Shown piece after piece: positions 44,301-52,199 of a DNA stretch of 64,000 bases (positions within the stretch are counted from its first letter, which is position 1; every line of letters starts with the position of its first letter). Source of the DNA: Lentzea flava (GTDB lineage: Bacteria; Actinomycetota; Actinomycetes; Mycobacteriales; Pseudonocardiaceae); assembly GCF_014648475.1 (NCBI RefSeq), contig NZ_BMRE01000017.1, forward strand, positions 62,001 through 126,000. Direction: 5' to 3'. Both the position numbers and the translations under genes were made by a program. Under the pieces are notes generated by a model. That model had not been told where the DNA came from and made no database searches. It was given only the letters and a program-made list of their open reading frames with translations.

Positions 44301-44776
44301 TGCCCGGCGAGGTGGTCCCGCGCGGCACGGACGAGCTGCGCCTCCGACTCCGGCTCGGCCAGCACGCGGTCGAGGGTGGCGGCCTGCCGGACGGCACGCT
44401 GCCGGCCTTCGGCGGCCAGCTCCGCGTCGACGGAGAAGACCGGCGCCGGGTCGAACCCGCGTTGCCGCACGACGTCGCGCAGCCACGCCTTGGGCATGAC
44501 CCAGGTGTCCTCGTCGGTCTCGGCCGGCTTGACGGTGGCAGGCCGGTCGGGCGCGGGTTCGACGTAGGCTGAGGCGACCGGGCGGTAGCCCTTCTTCTCC
44601 TTCTCCGCCACCAGTTTCGCCACGTGCGCCTGCGCCGCCTCCTCGGAGGCGAACTCCTTGGTCTGGGTCTGGCCCGCGGTCTGCAACCGTCCGAATCGGA
44701 CGGTCACCGCCGTGCCCTCCCTGCCGATCTCCCAGAACTTCGCCGAGCTGCCCGAGACGAGCTCCCACCTGCGCAC
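41378..44776 (-). CDS. WGR-DUF4132 protein, copy b
   Basis: A 1132-residue paralogue with the same layout: WGR at residues 1-65 (VRRWELVSGSSAKFWEIGRE), a short linker, core from about residue 88 (EDTWVMPKAWLRDVV) and C-terminal DUF4132 block (LKPYVLDPDGKRRKDLPKPG). An ATG at 44782 is only 1 nt from the AGGGGG site, so GTG 44776, 7 nt away, is preferred and matches the start used by copy a. It has no damage-type promoter of its own and begins 43 bp after copy c ends, so it is probably cotranscribed with c. Near the C-terminal block, 62 consecutive bases (42051-42112) are identical to copy d. Confidence 0.85.
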   Translation of the reverse strand: MRRWELVSGSSAKFWEIGREGTAVTVRFGRLQTAGQTQTKEFASEEAAQAHVAKLVAEKEKKGYRPVASAYVEPAPDRPATVKPAETDEDTWVMPKAWLRDVVRQRGFDPAPVFSVDAELAAEGRQRAVRQAATLDRVLAEPESEAQLVRAARDHLAGQHNPVGAAAIAVMTKRDVASVHHWIADHGLSFAVDAMIESIGMYANAQWIPQQSRWSKPRLYRHAGAGLVSNGSVDAEMLTTLRYALAVADDAERDAAEAVLERKTGPNALVVRTYLLPSRTDWFDEACRQADWSTRWWLLPCSASTYDEFVRSGASVSNGFILHTAVYVLGTAVAPLLAQELDRPHQRADSRKQVLKVLAALPTDEAFTILLDRLDTKYVRPALLSAMAAFPARAARLLAERVAGDNDLHQLLSVHLTTHPHLEAPAGFTATDTAPVPEAPAEALPSLLVSPPWLHRRPPVKPVVVPDVPVPAPSVVWEEGEREEWLKASYWGDRHDWRELLDAYEAGRAGTRANDLFLIAPEDEVRHLLATWEPKYGWGADRAGKRLAARFGLDALPALLRIVESSTNAAVVLLPFASAEVAALMADWLVRLKQIRRVAVDWLARHRETAARFLIPAALGAPGTDRRNAEAAIRHLISTGVDVVALAPDEASAAGLRALLSVDPVEVLPAKLPAIGAWADTRLLPQVLLSDRKHALSPRAAHNLLMTAALSKPGDVYAGLPIARAALDPDSLAAFAWAVFQRWQEVGAPPGESWALTALGWFGNDDTVRALSPLIRSWPGESQHAKAVTGLDVLADIGTEVALAHLNGIAEKVKFKALKTRAQEKVSQIAAELGLSRDQLADRLVPRLGLDDEASLIIDYGPRQFRVGFDEQLKPYVLDPDGKRRKDLPKPGAKDDQSRAPLEHKRFSTLKKDVRAVAADQIHRLERAMVDQRTWTAEEFHTILAAHPLLWHIVRRLVWITDQGVSFRLAEDRTLANTSDDEITLPDNATVRVAHPVDLRDSLHAWGEIFADYEILQPFPQLGRPVHLVTGIEDFSARLKKYRDHPYPVGKILSLTKKGWVRGDPQDAGIECWITRPLPGGSLIAALDPGIAVGNVDVFPEIKFAELGCSTTGDLDPITASEVLSELESLLA

Positions 44777-44819
44777 TGCCATTCCCCCTGGGATGAGATT
44801 CCGAGACCGATGCCGGCCA

Positions 44820-47800
44820 CTAGTGGTGCAGGGACTCCAGCTCCGAGAGGAGCTCGGAGGCGGTGACCGGGTCGACGTCGAAGGTGTCCGGGCCGCCGTC
44901 GCGCGGGGCGGTCCAGTGGCCTTCGCCGGTGGCCGAGAAGTACAGCGAGGTGAACTTGACCTCGGGGAAGACGTCGATCGCGCCGACGGCGATGCCGGGG
45001 TCGAGGGTGGCGACGAGCGCGCCGCCTGCGGGCAGGGGGCGCGTGATCCACTCTTCGACGCCCGCGTCCAGGGGTGTGCCGCGCACCCAGCCCCGTTTCG
45101 TGAGGCCGAGGATCTTGCCCACCGGCACGGGCAGGTCGAGGTACTTGTGCAGTTGCGGGACGCGGGGTTCGCCGGCGGCGAAGCTGTGGGTCGGGCGGCC
45201 CAGCTGCGGGAAGGGCTGGAGGATCTCGTAGTCGGCGAAGACCTCGCCCCACGCTTCCAGGGTGTCGGCGAGGTCGACCGGATGAGCCACGCGGACGGTG
45301 GCGTCGCCCGGCAGCGTGATCTCGTCGTCCTCGGCGTTGGCGAGCGTGCGGTCTTCCGCCAGGCGGAACGAGAGGCCCTCGTCGGTGATCCAGACCAGGC
45401 GGCGCACCAGGTGCCAGAGCAGCGGATGGGCGGCGAGCACCGTGTGGAACTCCTCGGCGGACCAGGTGCGCTGGGCGATCATGGCGCGTTCGAGGCGCTG
45501 GATCTGGTCGGTGGCGACGGTGCGGACGTCCTTCTTCAGTGCCGCGAAGCGCTGGTGTTCCAGCGGGGCTTTCTCCTGGTCGTCCTTGGCGCCCGGCTTC
45601 GGGAGGTCCTTGCGGCGCTTGCCGTCCGGGTCGAGCACGTAGGGCTTGAGCTGTTCGTCGAAGCCCACCGTGAACTGACGGGAGCCGTAGTCGATCACCA
45701 GTGAGGCGGCGTCGTCCAGGCCCAGGCTCGGCACCAGGCGGTCGGACAGCTGGTCGCGGCTCAGGCCCAGGGTGGCGGCGATGTCGGCGACCTTCTCCTG
45801 GGCGCGGGCCTTGAGCGCCTTGAACTTCACCTTCTCCGCGATGCCGTTCAGGTGGGCGAGTGCGGTCTCGGTGCCGATCTGCGCGAGGACGTCGAGGCCC
45901 GTCACGGCCTTGGCGTGCGCGTTCTCGCCGGGCCAGGCGCGGATCAGCGGCGCGAGGCGGCGGACCGTCTCGTCGGTGCCGAACCAGCCGAGCGCGGTGA
46001 GAGCCCAGCCGTCCTTCGGCGGGGCGTCTTCGGCCTGCCAGCGGGTGAAGACCGTCCAGGCGAACTCCGCCAGCGACTCGCGGTCGCACACCTCGACGGC
46101 CATCGGCAGGCCCGCGTACACGGCGTCCGGTTTGGACAGTGCCGCGGTCATCAGCAGGTTCGTGGCGGCCTGCGCGGACAGCGCCGCCGTGCGATCGGCC
46201 AGCAGCACCTGGGGCAGCAGCCGGGTGTCGGCCCAGTCACCGATCTCCGGCAGTTTCGTGGGGAGGACGTCGAGCGGGTCGACCTCGACGAGCGTGCGGA
46301 CGGCCGCACCCGCCTCCGGGCGCACCGCGGCGGCGACGGCGATGACGTCCACGCCGATTTCCAGGTGGAGGTGGCGCAGGGCGAACTCGGCGTAGCCGCG
46401 CTGAGGACTCGCCGCACCCAGCGCGGCGGGCAGCAGGAGACGGGCGGCGGCCTCGCCGTGCCGGGCGAGCCAGGCCGCGGCGAACGCGCCGGCGGTCTTG
46501 AGCCGCACCAACCAGTTCGCCATGAGGTTCGCGACCTCGGCGGTGGCGTACGGGAGCAGGATCATGCCGCACCCGTGCGGGTTGCTCGCGGCCAGCCGGA
46601 GCAGCGGAGGCAGGGCGTCCAGCTCGAACCGGGCCGCGATGCGCCTGCCCCAGTCCTCGGCACCCCAGCTGTCGCCGGGCACCCAGCAGGCGAGCAGCGG
46701 GCGGGCCAGCTCCTCCGGACCGTTCTCGAACAGTCCGTGGTGGTTGTGCCTGCCGGCCCGCATCTCCTCCGCTGCCCGTTGCCAGGCGGCGAGCTCCACG
46801 ACCCGGTGGCTGCCGTTCCCCAGCCACTCCTCGCGCTCGCCCGGCAGCCAGCTGATGTGTGCGTCGGGCACCGGGAGGTCCTTCAGCACCAAGGGCTTCG
46901 GCTGCGGGCGCGGGTGCGACCACGGCGCTTCCGCGAGCACGCGCGGCAGCGCGGAGGCGGGCGCGTCCGGCACCATCCGCGCTTCGGCTTCGGCCAGCAG
47001 CGCGGCGGTCTCGGTTGGTGGTTCGAGGTCGGGGTGCGACATCAGGTGCGCGCGAAGCAGCTGCAGTGCTTCGGCGTTCGTGGCGGCACGCGCCGCCAGA
47101 AGCCGGGCCGCCCGCGCCGGGAAGGCGGCCATCGCGGACAGCAGCACCGGCCGCACGTACTTGGTGTCGAGGCGGTCGAGCAGGATCGCGAACGCCTCGT
47201 CGGTCGGCAACGCGGCGAGCACCTTCAACGCCAGCCTGCGCCGGTCCGCGTCGCTCCGGCTGTCGTCGAACTCCTCGGCGACGAACGGCGCGATCGCCGG
47301 CCCCAGCGCGTGCAGGGCGGTGTGCAGGGCGATCGGCGACCACGTCAGGTCGCGGCTCTGCAGCCGCGCCAACTGCTCCAGCGTGCTCACCGCGCCCAGC
47401 GTCATCCAGTTCCCGGGACGACGCGGCGGGTGGGCGTTCGCCTCCTCGAACCAGTCGTGCCGCGTCGGCACGAGGAAGGCTCGCGCCACCTGACCGAGGG
47501 CCGTGGTGCCGACCTTCTCCAGCTCGGCGATCGCCGCGTCGTAGGTGGCGGCGTCCGCAGCCGCGAGCGCGGTGCGGATCTGCACCAGGTTCCAGCCGTC
47601 CACGTCGGTCGGATCCGGGTGGCGACCCTCGGCGGATTCCAGGCGGGCCTTGAACGACCGGTCGGTCTGCGAGTTGTGGTAGCCGAGCAGGACGACGGCG
47701 CAGCAGTGCACCACGGCCGCTGCCGCGAACGGCAGGCCGTACTCCGCGATCCACCAGTGCACCGACAGCTTGTGCAGCTGCGCCACCCTGGCGAGCAGCG

Positions 47801-48791
47801 CGGCGCCCAGGGGAGTCGGGCGTCCGTCGAGCTGGTCGCGCAGGACTCGGACCAGGTTCTGGTCCGACATCGGGTGGGCCATCACCTCGGCGATTTCCTC
47901 GCCGTTGGCCGCTACCCAGTCGCGGAACTCCTGGGCGCGGGCCTGGCTCACCGTGAAGCGCGGGGGCAGTGGCTCGACGTCTCGGCGCCACAGGGCGTCG
48001 CGCAGCCAGGCCTTGGGCATGGACCAGGTGTTCTCGTCTACGGAGGTTGGCTTGGTGGGAGGGGGAGCGGTGGCGGTGGAGGGGGATGCGGGGTGGTCGG
48101 CGGTGGGCGCGGTGGCGCCAGGGGTGGCGGAGGGTGTGGCGGTGGTGGATGCGGGTGTGGGGGTGGGAGTGGTGGTGCGTGCGGTGGCCGCGGCGGGTGA
48201 GGCAGCGGTCGAGGCGGATGCGGGCGTGGGTGCGGGGGTGGGAGTGGTGGTGCGTGCGGTGGCCGCGGCGGATGAGGCGGCGGATGAGGCGGCGGTGGAG
48301 GTGGAGGTGGATGTGGGCGTGGGTGCGGGGACGGTGGCGGCGGAACTGGGCGCGGGAGTGGGAGCGGTGGCGGTGGAGGGGGATGCGGGGTGGTCGGCGG
48401 TGGGCGCCGTGAGGTCGGGGGTGGCGGAGAGTGTGGCGGTGGAGGCGGCCGCGGGCGCGGGGGTGGGAGCGGTGGCGCGTGCGGTGGCCGCAGCGGTCGA
48501 GGCGGATGCGGGCGTGGGTGCGGGAGCGGTGGCGGCGGAACTGGGCGCGGGGGTTGCCGGAGCCGAGGCGGCGGCGGTGGCGGTGGAGCTGACGGGTCTG
48601 TAGCCCTTCTTTTCCTTTTCCGTCACCAGTTTTGTGACGTGGGCTTCGGCCGCCGCCGTGGAGGCCAGCTCCTTGGTCTGGGTCTGGCCGGCCGTTCCCA
48701 GCCGTCCGAACCGGACGGTCACGGCGGGCCCGTCCTGGTCGATCTCCCAGAACTTCGCCGAGGTACCCGAGACGAGCTCCCACCTGCGCAT
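44820..48791 (-). CDS. WGR-DUF4132 protein, copy c, with a long low-complexity linker
   Basis: A 1323-residue paralogue, the largest of the four. WGR domain at residues 1-62 (MRRWELVSGTSAKFWEID), then about 180 residues made almost only of alanine, proline, threonine and serine, built from direct DNA repeats, and then the usual core from about residue 245 (VDENTWSMPKAWLRDAL) and the DUF4132 block. ATG 48791 has GGGGG 6 nt upstream and a damage-type promoter 40 bp before it. The linker would be an extended flexible tether between the DNA-sensing WGR and the helical core, and could be glycosylated or variable in length between strains. Confidence 0.85.
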   Translation of the reverse strand: MRRWELVSGTSAKFWEIDQDGPAVTVRFGRLGTAGQTQTKELASTAAAEAHVTKLVTEKEKKGYRPVSSTATAAASAPATPAPSSAATAPAPTPASASTAAATARATAPTPAPAAASTATLSATPDLTAPTADHPASPSTATAPTPAPSSAATVPAPTPTSTSTSTAASSAASSAAATARTTTPTPAPTPASASTAASPAAATARTTTPTPTPASTTATPSATPGATAPTADHPASPSTATAPPPTKPTSVDENTWSMPKAWLRDALWRRDVEPLPPRFTVSQARAQEFRDWVAANGEEIAEVMAHPMSDQNLVRVLRDQLDGRPTPLGAALLARVAQLHKLSVHWWIAEYGLPFAAAAVVHCCAVVLLGYHNSQTDRSFKARLESAEGRHPDPTDVDGWNLVQIRTALAAADAATYDAAIAELEKVGTTALGQVARAFLVPTRHDWFEEANAHPPRRPGNWMTLGAVSTLEQLARLQSRDLTWSPIALHTALHALGPAIAPFVAEEFDDSRSDADRRRLALKVLAALPTDEAFAILLDRLDTKYVRPVLLSAMAAFPARAARLLAARAATNAEALQLLRAHLMSHPDLEPPTETAALLAEAEARMVPDAPASALPRVLAEAPWSHPRPQPKPLVLKDLPVPDAHISWLPGEREEWLGNGSHRVVELAAWQRAAEEMRAGRHNHHGLFENGPEELARPLLACWVPGDSWGAEDWGRRIAARFELDALPPLLRLAASNPHGCGMILLPYATAEVANLMANWLVRLKTAGAFAAAWLARHGEAAARLLLPAALGAASPQRGYAEFALRHLHLEIGVDVIAVAAAVRPEAGAAVRTLVEVDPLDVLPTKLPEIGDWADTRLLPQVLLADRTAALSAQAATNLLMTAALSKPDAVYAGLPMAVEVCDRESLAEFAWTVFTRWQAEDAPPKDGWALTALGWFGTDETVRRLAPLIRAWPGENAHAKAVTGLDVLAQIGTETALAHLNGIAEKVKFKALKARAQEKVADIAATLGLSRDQLSDRLVPSLGLDDAASLVIDYGSRQFTVGFDEQLKPYVLDPDGKRRKDLPKPGAKDDQEKAPLEHQRFAALKKDVRTVATDQIQRLERAMIAQRTWSAEEFHTVLAAHPLLWHLVRRLVWITDEGLSFRLAEDRTLANAEDDEITLPGDATVRVAHPVDLADTLEAWGEVFADYEILQPFPQLGRPTHSFAAGEPRVPQLHKYLDLPVPVGKILGLTKRGWVRGTPLDAGVEEWITRPLPAGGALVATLDPGIAVGAIDVFPEVKFTSLYFSATGEGHWTAPRDGGPDTFDVDPVTASELLSELESLHH
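48059..48608. repeat. In-frame direct repeats (VNTR) in the DUF4132 copy c linker
   Basis: Within the coding linker, a 47-bp block at 48064-48110 recurs exactly at 48361-48407, 297 bp apart, and a block starting 48161 recurs at 48236 (75-bp period) and in degenerate form at about 48467. All are multiples of 3 apart, so gain or loss of units keeps the frame. Confidence 0.75.
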
Positions 48792-48830
48792 GTGCTGCCC
48801 CCAGGGTTGGTTTGAAAGCTGATGGGGAGG

Positions 48831-48853
48831 ACCGTACCCAGACGGTCTGACAA
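48831..48853 (-). promoter_or_regulatory. DNA-damage (PafBC/RecA-NDp-like) promoter before DUF4132 copy c
   Basis: On the minus strand, TTGTCAGAC, 8 nt, TACGGT, with its -10 end 40 bp before ATG 48791. It matches the same motif before copies a and d, including the flanking GATCGCCAA on the upstream side. Confidence 0.65.
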
Positions 48854-48879
48854 TTTTGGCGATCTTGCGGAAAGCCCGG

Positions 48880-51800
48880 TCAGGCGTGCAGGGATTCCAG
48901 TTCCGACAGGAGTTCCGAGGCGGTGATCGGGTCGATGGCGATGCCGGTCTGGGTGTTGTCGTTGGGAGGAGGCCAGGTGCCTTCGCCGGTCTCGGAGAAC
49001 CAGATGGCGCTGAACTTCACCTCGGGGTAGATGTCGACGGCGCCGGTGGCGATGCCGGGGTCCAGGGTTGCGACGAGGGCGCCGCCGGAGGGGAGCGGGC
49101 GGGTGACCCAGTTTTCGACGCCGTTGTCCTGGGGTGCGCCGCGGACCCAGCCTCGGGTGGTGAGGCCGAGGATCCTGCCCACCGGTGCGGCTCGGTTGAG
49201 GTACTCGCGCAGTTGCGGGATCTCGGGCTCGGCCGGTGTGAAGGCGTGGGTGGGGCGGATCAACTGCGGGAACGGTTGCAGGATCTCGTAGTCGGCGAAG
49301 ATGTCGCCCCACGCCTTCAGGGTGTCGGCCAGGTCGACTGGGTGGGCTACGCGGACGGTTGCGTTCGGCGGGAGGGTGAACTCGGTGTCCGCTGCGGTGG
49401 CGAGGGTGCGGTCTTCTGCCAGGCGGAACGAGGTGCTCTCGTCGGTGAGCCAGACCAGGCGGCGGACGAGGTGCCACAGGAGGGGGTGTCCGGCCAGGAC
49501 GGTGTGGAACTCCTCGGCGGTCCAGGTGCGCTGGTTGACCATCGCGCGTTCCAGGCGGTGGATCTGGTCGGAGGCGATGGTGCGGACGTCCTTCTTCAGC
49601 GTCGAGAAGCGCTTGTGTTCGAGCGGGGCGCGGGACTGGTCGTCCTTCGCGCCGGGTTTGGGAAGGTCCTTGCGGGGCTTGCCGTCCTGGTCGAGGACGT
49701 AGGGCTTGAGCTGTTCGTCGAAGCCGACGGTGAACTGGCGGGGGCCGTAGTCGATGACCAGGGAGGCGGAGTCGTCCAGGCCCAGGCGGGGGACGAGGCG
49801 GTCGGCCAGCTGGTCGCGGGACAGGCCGAGCTCGGCGGCGATCTGAGCGATCTTCTCCTGGGCGCGGGTCTTGAGGCCCTTGAACTTCACCCTCTCGGCG
49901 ATGCTGTTCAGGTGGGACAGGGCCACCTCGGTGCCGATCCTGGCCAGCACATCCAGGCCCGTCACGGCTTTCGCGTGGCCGCTCTCGCCCGGCCAGGCCC
50001 GGATCACGGGTGCCAGGCGGCGGACCGTGGCATCGGTGCCGAACCAGCCGAGGGCGGTGAGGGCCCAGCTGTCCTTCGGTGGTGCGTCCAGGTCCTGCCA
50101 GCGGCCGAACACCGCCCAGGCGAACTCCGCCAGCGACTCGCGGTCGCACGCCTCGGCGGCGAGCGGCAGGCCGGGGTAGATGGCGTCCGGTGTGGACAGT
50201 GCGGCGGTCAGCAGGAGGTTGGCGGCCGCCTCCGTCGACAGCGCGGCGGTGCGGTCGGCCAGCAGGACCTGGGGGAGCAGGTGCGGGCGGGTCCAGTCGA
50301 TCGCCGGCAGCTTCGGCGGGAGGACGTCGAGCGGGTCGGCCTCCATCAGCGTGCGGATGGCCGCGCCCGCCTGCGGCTGCAGGGAGGTCGCGACGGCGAT
50401 GACGTCGACACCGGTTTCCAGGTGGAGGTGGCGCAGGGCGAACTCGGCGTTGTGGCGGCGCGGGCCCGCCGCGCCCAGTGCCGCGGGGATCAGGAGGCGG
50501 GCCGCTGTCTCGCGGTGGCGGGCCAGCCACTCGACGGCGAACGCGCGGGCGGATTTGAGGCGCACCAGCCAGTCCGCCATCAGCTCGGCCACTTCGGGCG
50601 CCGCGTACGGGAGCAGGATCACGCCGTTCGTCCGCGGGGCCGCCGCGGCCACGCGCCGCAGCGCGGGGAGGGCGTCCAGTTCGAACCGGGCCGCGATGCT
50701 CCTGCCCCAGATCTCGCCGCGCCAGGTGTCGACCGGCACCCAGTCGGCGAGCAGCGGGCGGGCCAGCTCCTCCGGCGCGTGCCGGAACAGCCTGTGATCG
50801 TCGATGCGGTGCGTGCGGTGCCTGACCGCCTGGGCGAGGGGGTACCAGTCGTAGGAGTGATTGGTCCACCTACCTCCGGCCTCACGCCACTCCTCGCGCT
50901 CGCCCGGCAGCCACGTCAGGTGCGCGGGCGGCACCGGAAGATCCTTCAGCACCACCGGTTTCGGCTGCGCGCGGCGACGCAGCCACGGCGGATCGGCCAG
51001 CACGCGGGGGAGCGCCGACGGCGGTGCGTCCGGCACGGTCACGAAGCCAGCCGCGGCCACCAGCGCGGCGGTCTGCGGCGGGAGTTCGAGATCCGGGTGC
51101 ATCAGCACGTGCACCCGGAGCAGGTGGCGGACGTCCGGGTCGACGGCCGCGCGCGGCGCCAGCAGCCGGGCCGCCCGCACCGGGAACGCGGCCATCGCGG
51201 ACTGCAACGCGGGCCGGAAGTGCTTCTCCCGCATGCGGTTCAGCAGGATCAGGAATGCCTCGTCCGTCGGCAGCGCCGCCAGCACCTCGAGCGCCGCCTT
51301 GCGGAGGTCCGCGTCGCCGTCGGACCTCGTGCGCAGCTCCGCGTCGAGCACCGGCGCGAGGGCGGGCCCCAGCAGGAGCAGCGCCGAGTACAGGGCTTCC
51401 GGCGACCAGAACAGGCGGCCGCACCGCGGGCGGCCGAGGTGCTCCGGCGTGCTCGCCGAGGAGTCGACCATCCAGTCCGGTGCGTACTCGGCCGCGTGCG
51501 CCTCGTCGAACCAGTCGTGCCGCGTCGGAGCCACGAACGCGCGCGCCACCTGGCCGAACCACGTGGCGCCGACCTCCTCCAGCGCCGCCAGAGCCTCCTC
51601 GTACGTCGCGCTGTCCGCTGCCGCCAGCGCTCTGCGGGCGTCGATCAGCGCCCTGGCCTCGAACGTCTCGTCACCGAGGTACTTCGGCGGCTCCAGCCTC
51701 AGGTGGGTGCCGGACCACTTCTGGGTCTGCCAGTCCTTCCAGTTGCTGACGGCCACCACTCCGTGGTGCACGGCCGCCGCCGCGGCGAACGGCAGACCGA

Positions 51801-52110
51801 ACTCGTCGATCCACCAGTGCACCGGCGAGCGGCCCAGCTCGGCCACCTTCGCGAGCACGGCGGCACCCAGCGGGGACGGGCGGCCTGCCAGCTGGGCCCG
51901 CAGCGCACCGACCAGCTCCGGGTGCGAGGACGGGTGGGCGAGGACCTCCTCGATCACCCCGCCCCGCGCCGCCACGTGCTCGCGGAACTCCTGCGCCAGA
52001 GCCCGGTCGACCCCGAACTCCGGCACCGGTCTCGCGTCACGTCTGGGGAACGCCTGCCGCAGCCACTGCGCGGGCATCACCCAGGCGTTCTCGTCGACGT
52101 TGCTGCACAC
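48880..52110 (-). CDS. DUF4132 protein, copy d, lacking the WGR domain
   Basis: A 1076-residue paralogue, first in the cluster. The start is GTG 52110 with GGGGGT 7 nt upstream, giving VCSNVDENAWVMPAQWLRQA; this corresponds exactly to the residues after the linker in copy c, so the WGR domain and linker are missing. An open frame to 52173 exists but would initiate at TTG inside the promoter. The helical repeat core and C-terminal block (QLKPYVLDQDGKPRKDLPKP) are intact, with KPRK where the others have KRRK. Without WGR it would not bind DNA by itself, and may act as a decoy or a scaffold for the others. Confidence 0.85.
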   Translation of the reverse strand: MCSNVDENAWVMPAQWLRQAFPRRDARPVPEFGVDRALAQEFREHVAARGGVIEEVLAHPSSHPELVGALRAQLAGRPSPLGAAVLAKVAELGRSPVHWWIDEFGLPFAAAAAVHHGVVAVSNWKDWQTQKWSGTHLRLEPPKYLGDETFEARALIDARRALAAADSATYEEALAALEEVGATWFGQVARAFVAPTRHDWFDEAHAAEYAPDWMVDSSASTPEHLGRPRCGRLFWSPEALYSALLLLGPALAPVLDAELRTRSDGDADLRKAALEVLAALPTDEAFLILLNRMREKHFRPALQSAMAAFPVRAARLLAPRAAVDPDVRHLLRVHVLMHPDLELPPQTAALVAAAGFVTVPDAPPSALPRVLADPPWLRRRAQPKPVVLKDLPVPPAHLTWLPGEREEWREAGGRWTNHSYDWYPLAQAVRHRTHRIDDHRLFRHAPEELARPLLADWVPVDTWRGEIWGRSIAARFELDALPALRRVAAAAPRTNGVILLPYAAPEVAELMADWLVRLKSARAFAVEWLARHRETAARLLIPAALGAAGPRRHNAEFALRHLHLETGVDVIAVATSLQPQAGAAIRTLMEADPLDVLPPKLPAIDWTRPHLLPQVLLADRTAALSTEAAANLLLTAALSTPDAIYPGLPLAAEACDRESLAEFAWAVFGRWQDLDAPPKDSWALTALGWFGTDATVRRLAPVIRAWPGESGHAKAVTGLDVLARIGTEVALSHLNSIAERVKFKGLKTRAQEKIAQIAAELGLSRDQLADRLVPRLGLDDSASLVIDYGPRQFTVGFDEQLKPYVLDQDGKPRKDLPKPGAKDDQSRAPLEHKRFSTLKKDVRTIASDQIHRLERAMVNQRTWTAEEFHTVLAGHPLLWHLVRRLVWLTDESTSFRLAEDRTLATAADTEFTLPPNATVRVAHPVDLADTLKAWGDIFADYEILQPFPQLIRPTHAFTPAEPEIPQLREYLNRAAPVGRILGLTTRGWVRGAPQDNGVENWVTRPLPSGGALVATLDPGIATGAVDIYPEVKFSAIWFSETGEGTWPPPNDNTQTGIAIDPITASELLSELESLHA

Positions 52111-52150
52111 AGTCAGACCCCCGGAGCTGGTTCGAAGCCGATGTGAACGA

Positions 52151-52173
52151 ACCGTACTCAGGGGGTCTGACAA
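52151..52173 (-). promoter_or_regulatory. DNA-damage (PafBC/RecA-NDp-like) promoter before DUF4132 copy d
   Basis: On the minus strand, TTGTCAGAC, 8 nt, TACGGT, with its -10 end 41 bp before GTG 52110. Best of the three sites, matching the damage-promoter core TTGTCRGTG-N8-TAN3T at all but two positions. It is the likely main promoter of the whole cluster. Confidence 0.65.
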
Positions 52174-52199
52174 TGTTGTCGATCAAGTGGAAGTGCTGG

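Noticed and set aside
48059..48608. CRISPR-like repetitive tract
   Set aside because: Repeats are unequal in length, tandem, lack regular spacers and lie in frame within the copy c linker, so they are a coding minisatellite.
45852..52146. Long plus-strand frames opposite the DUF4132 genes
   Set aside because: They are mirror frames caused by GC3 bias of the minus-strand genes, with no start signals or domains.
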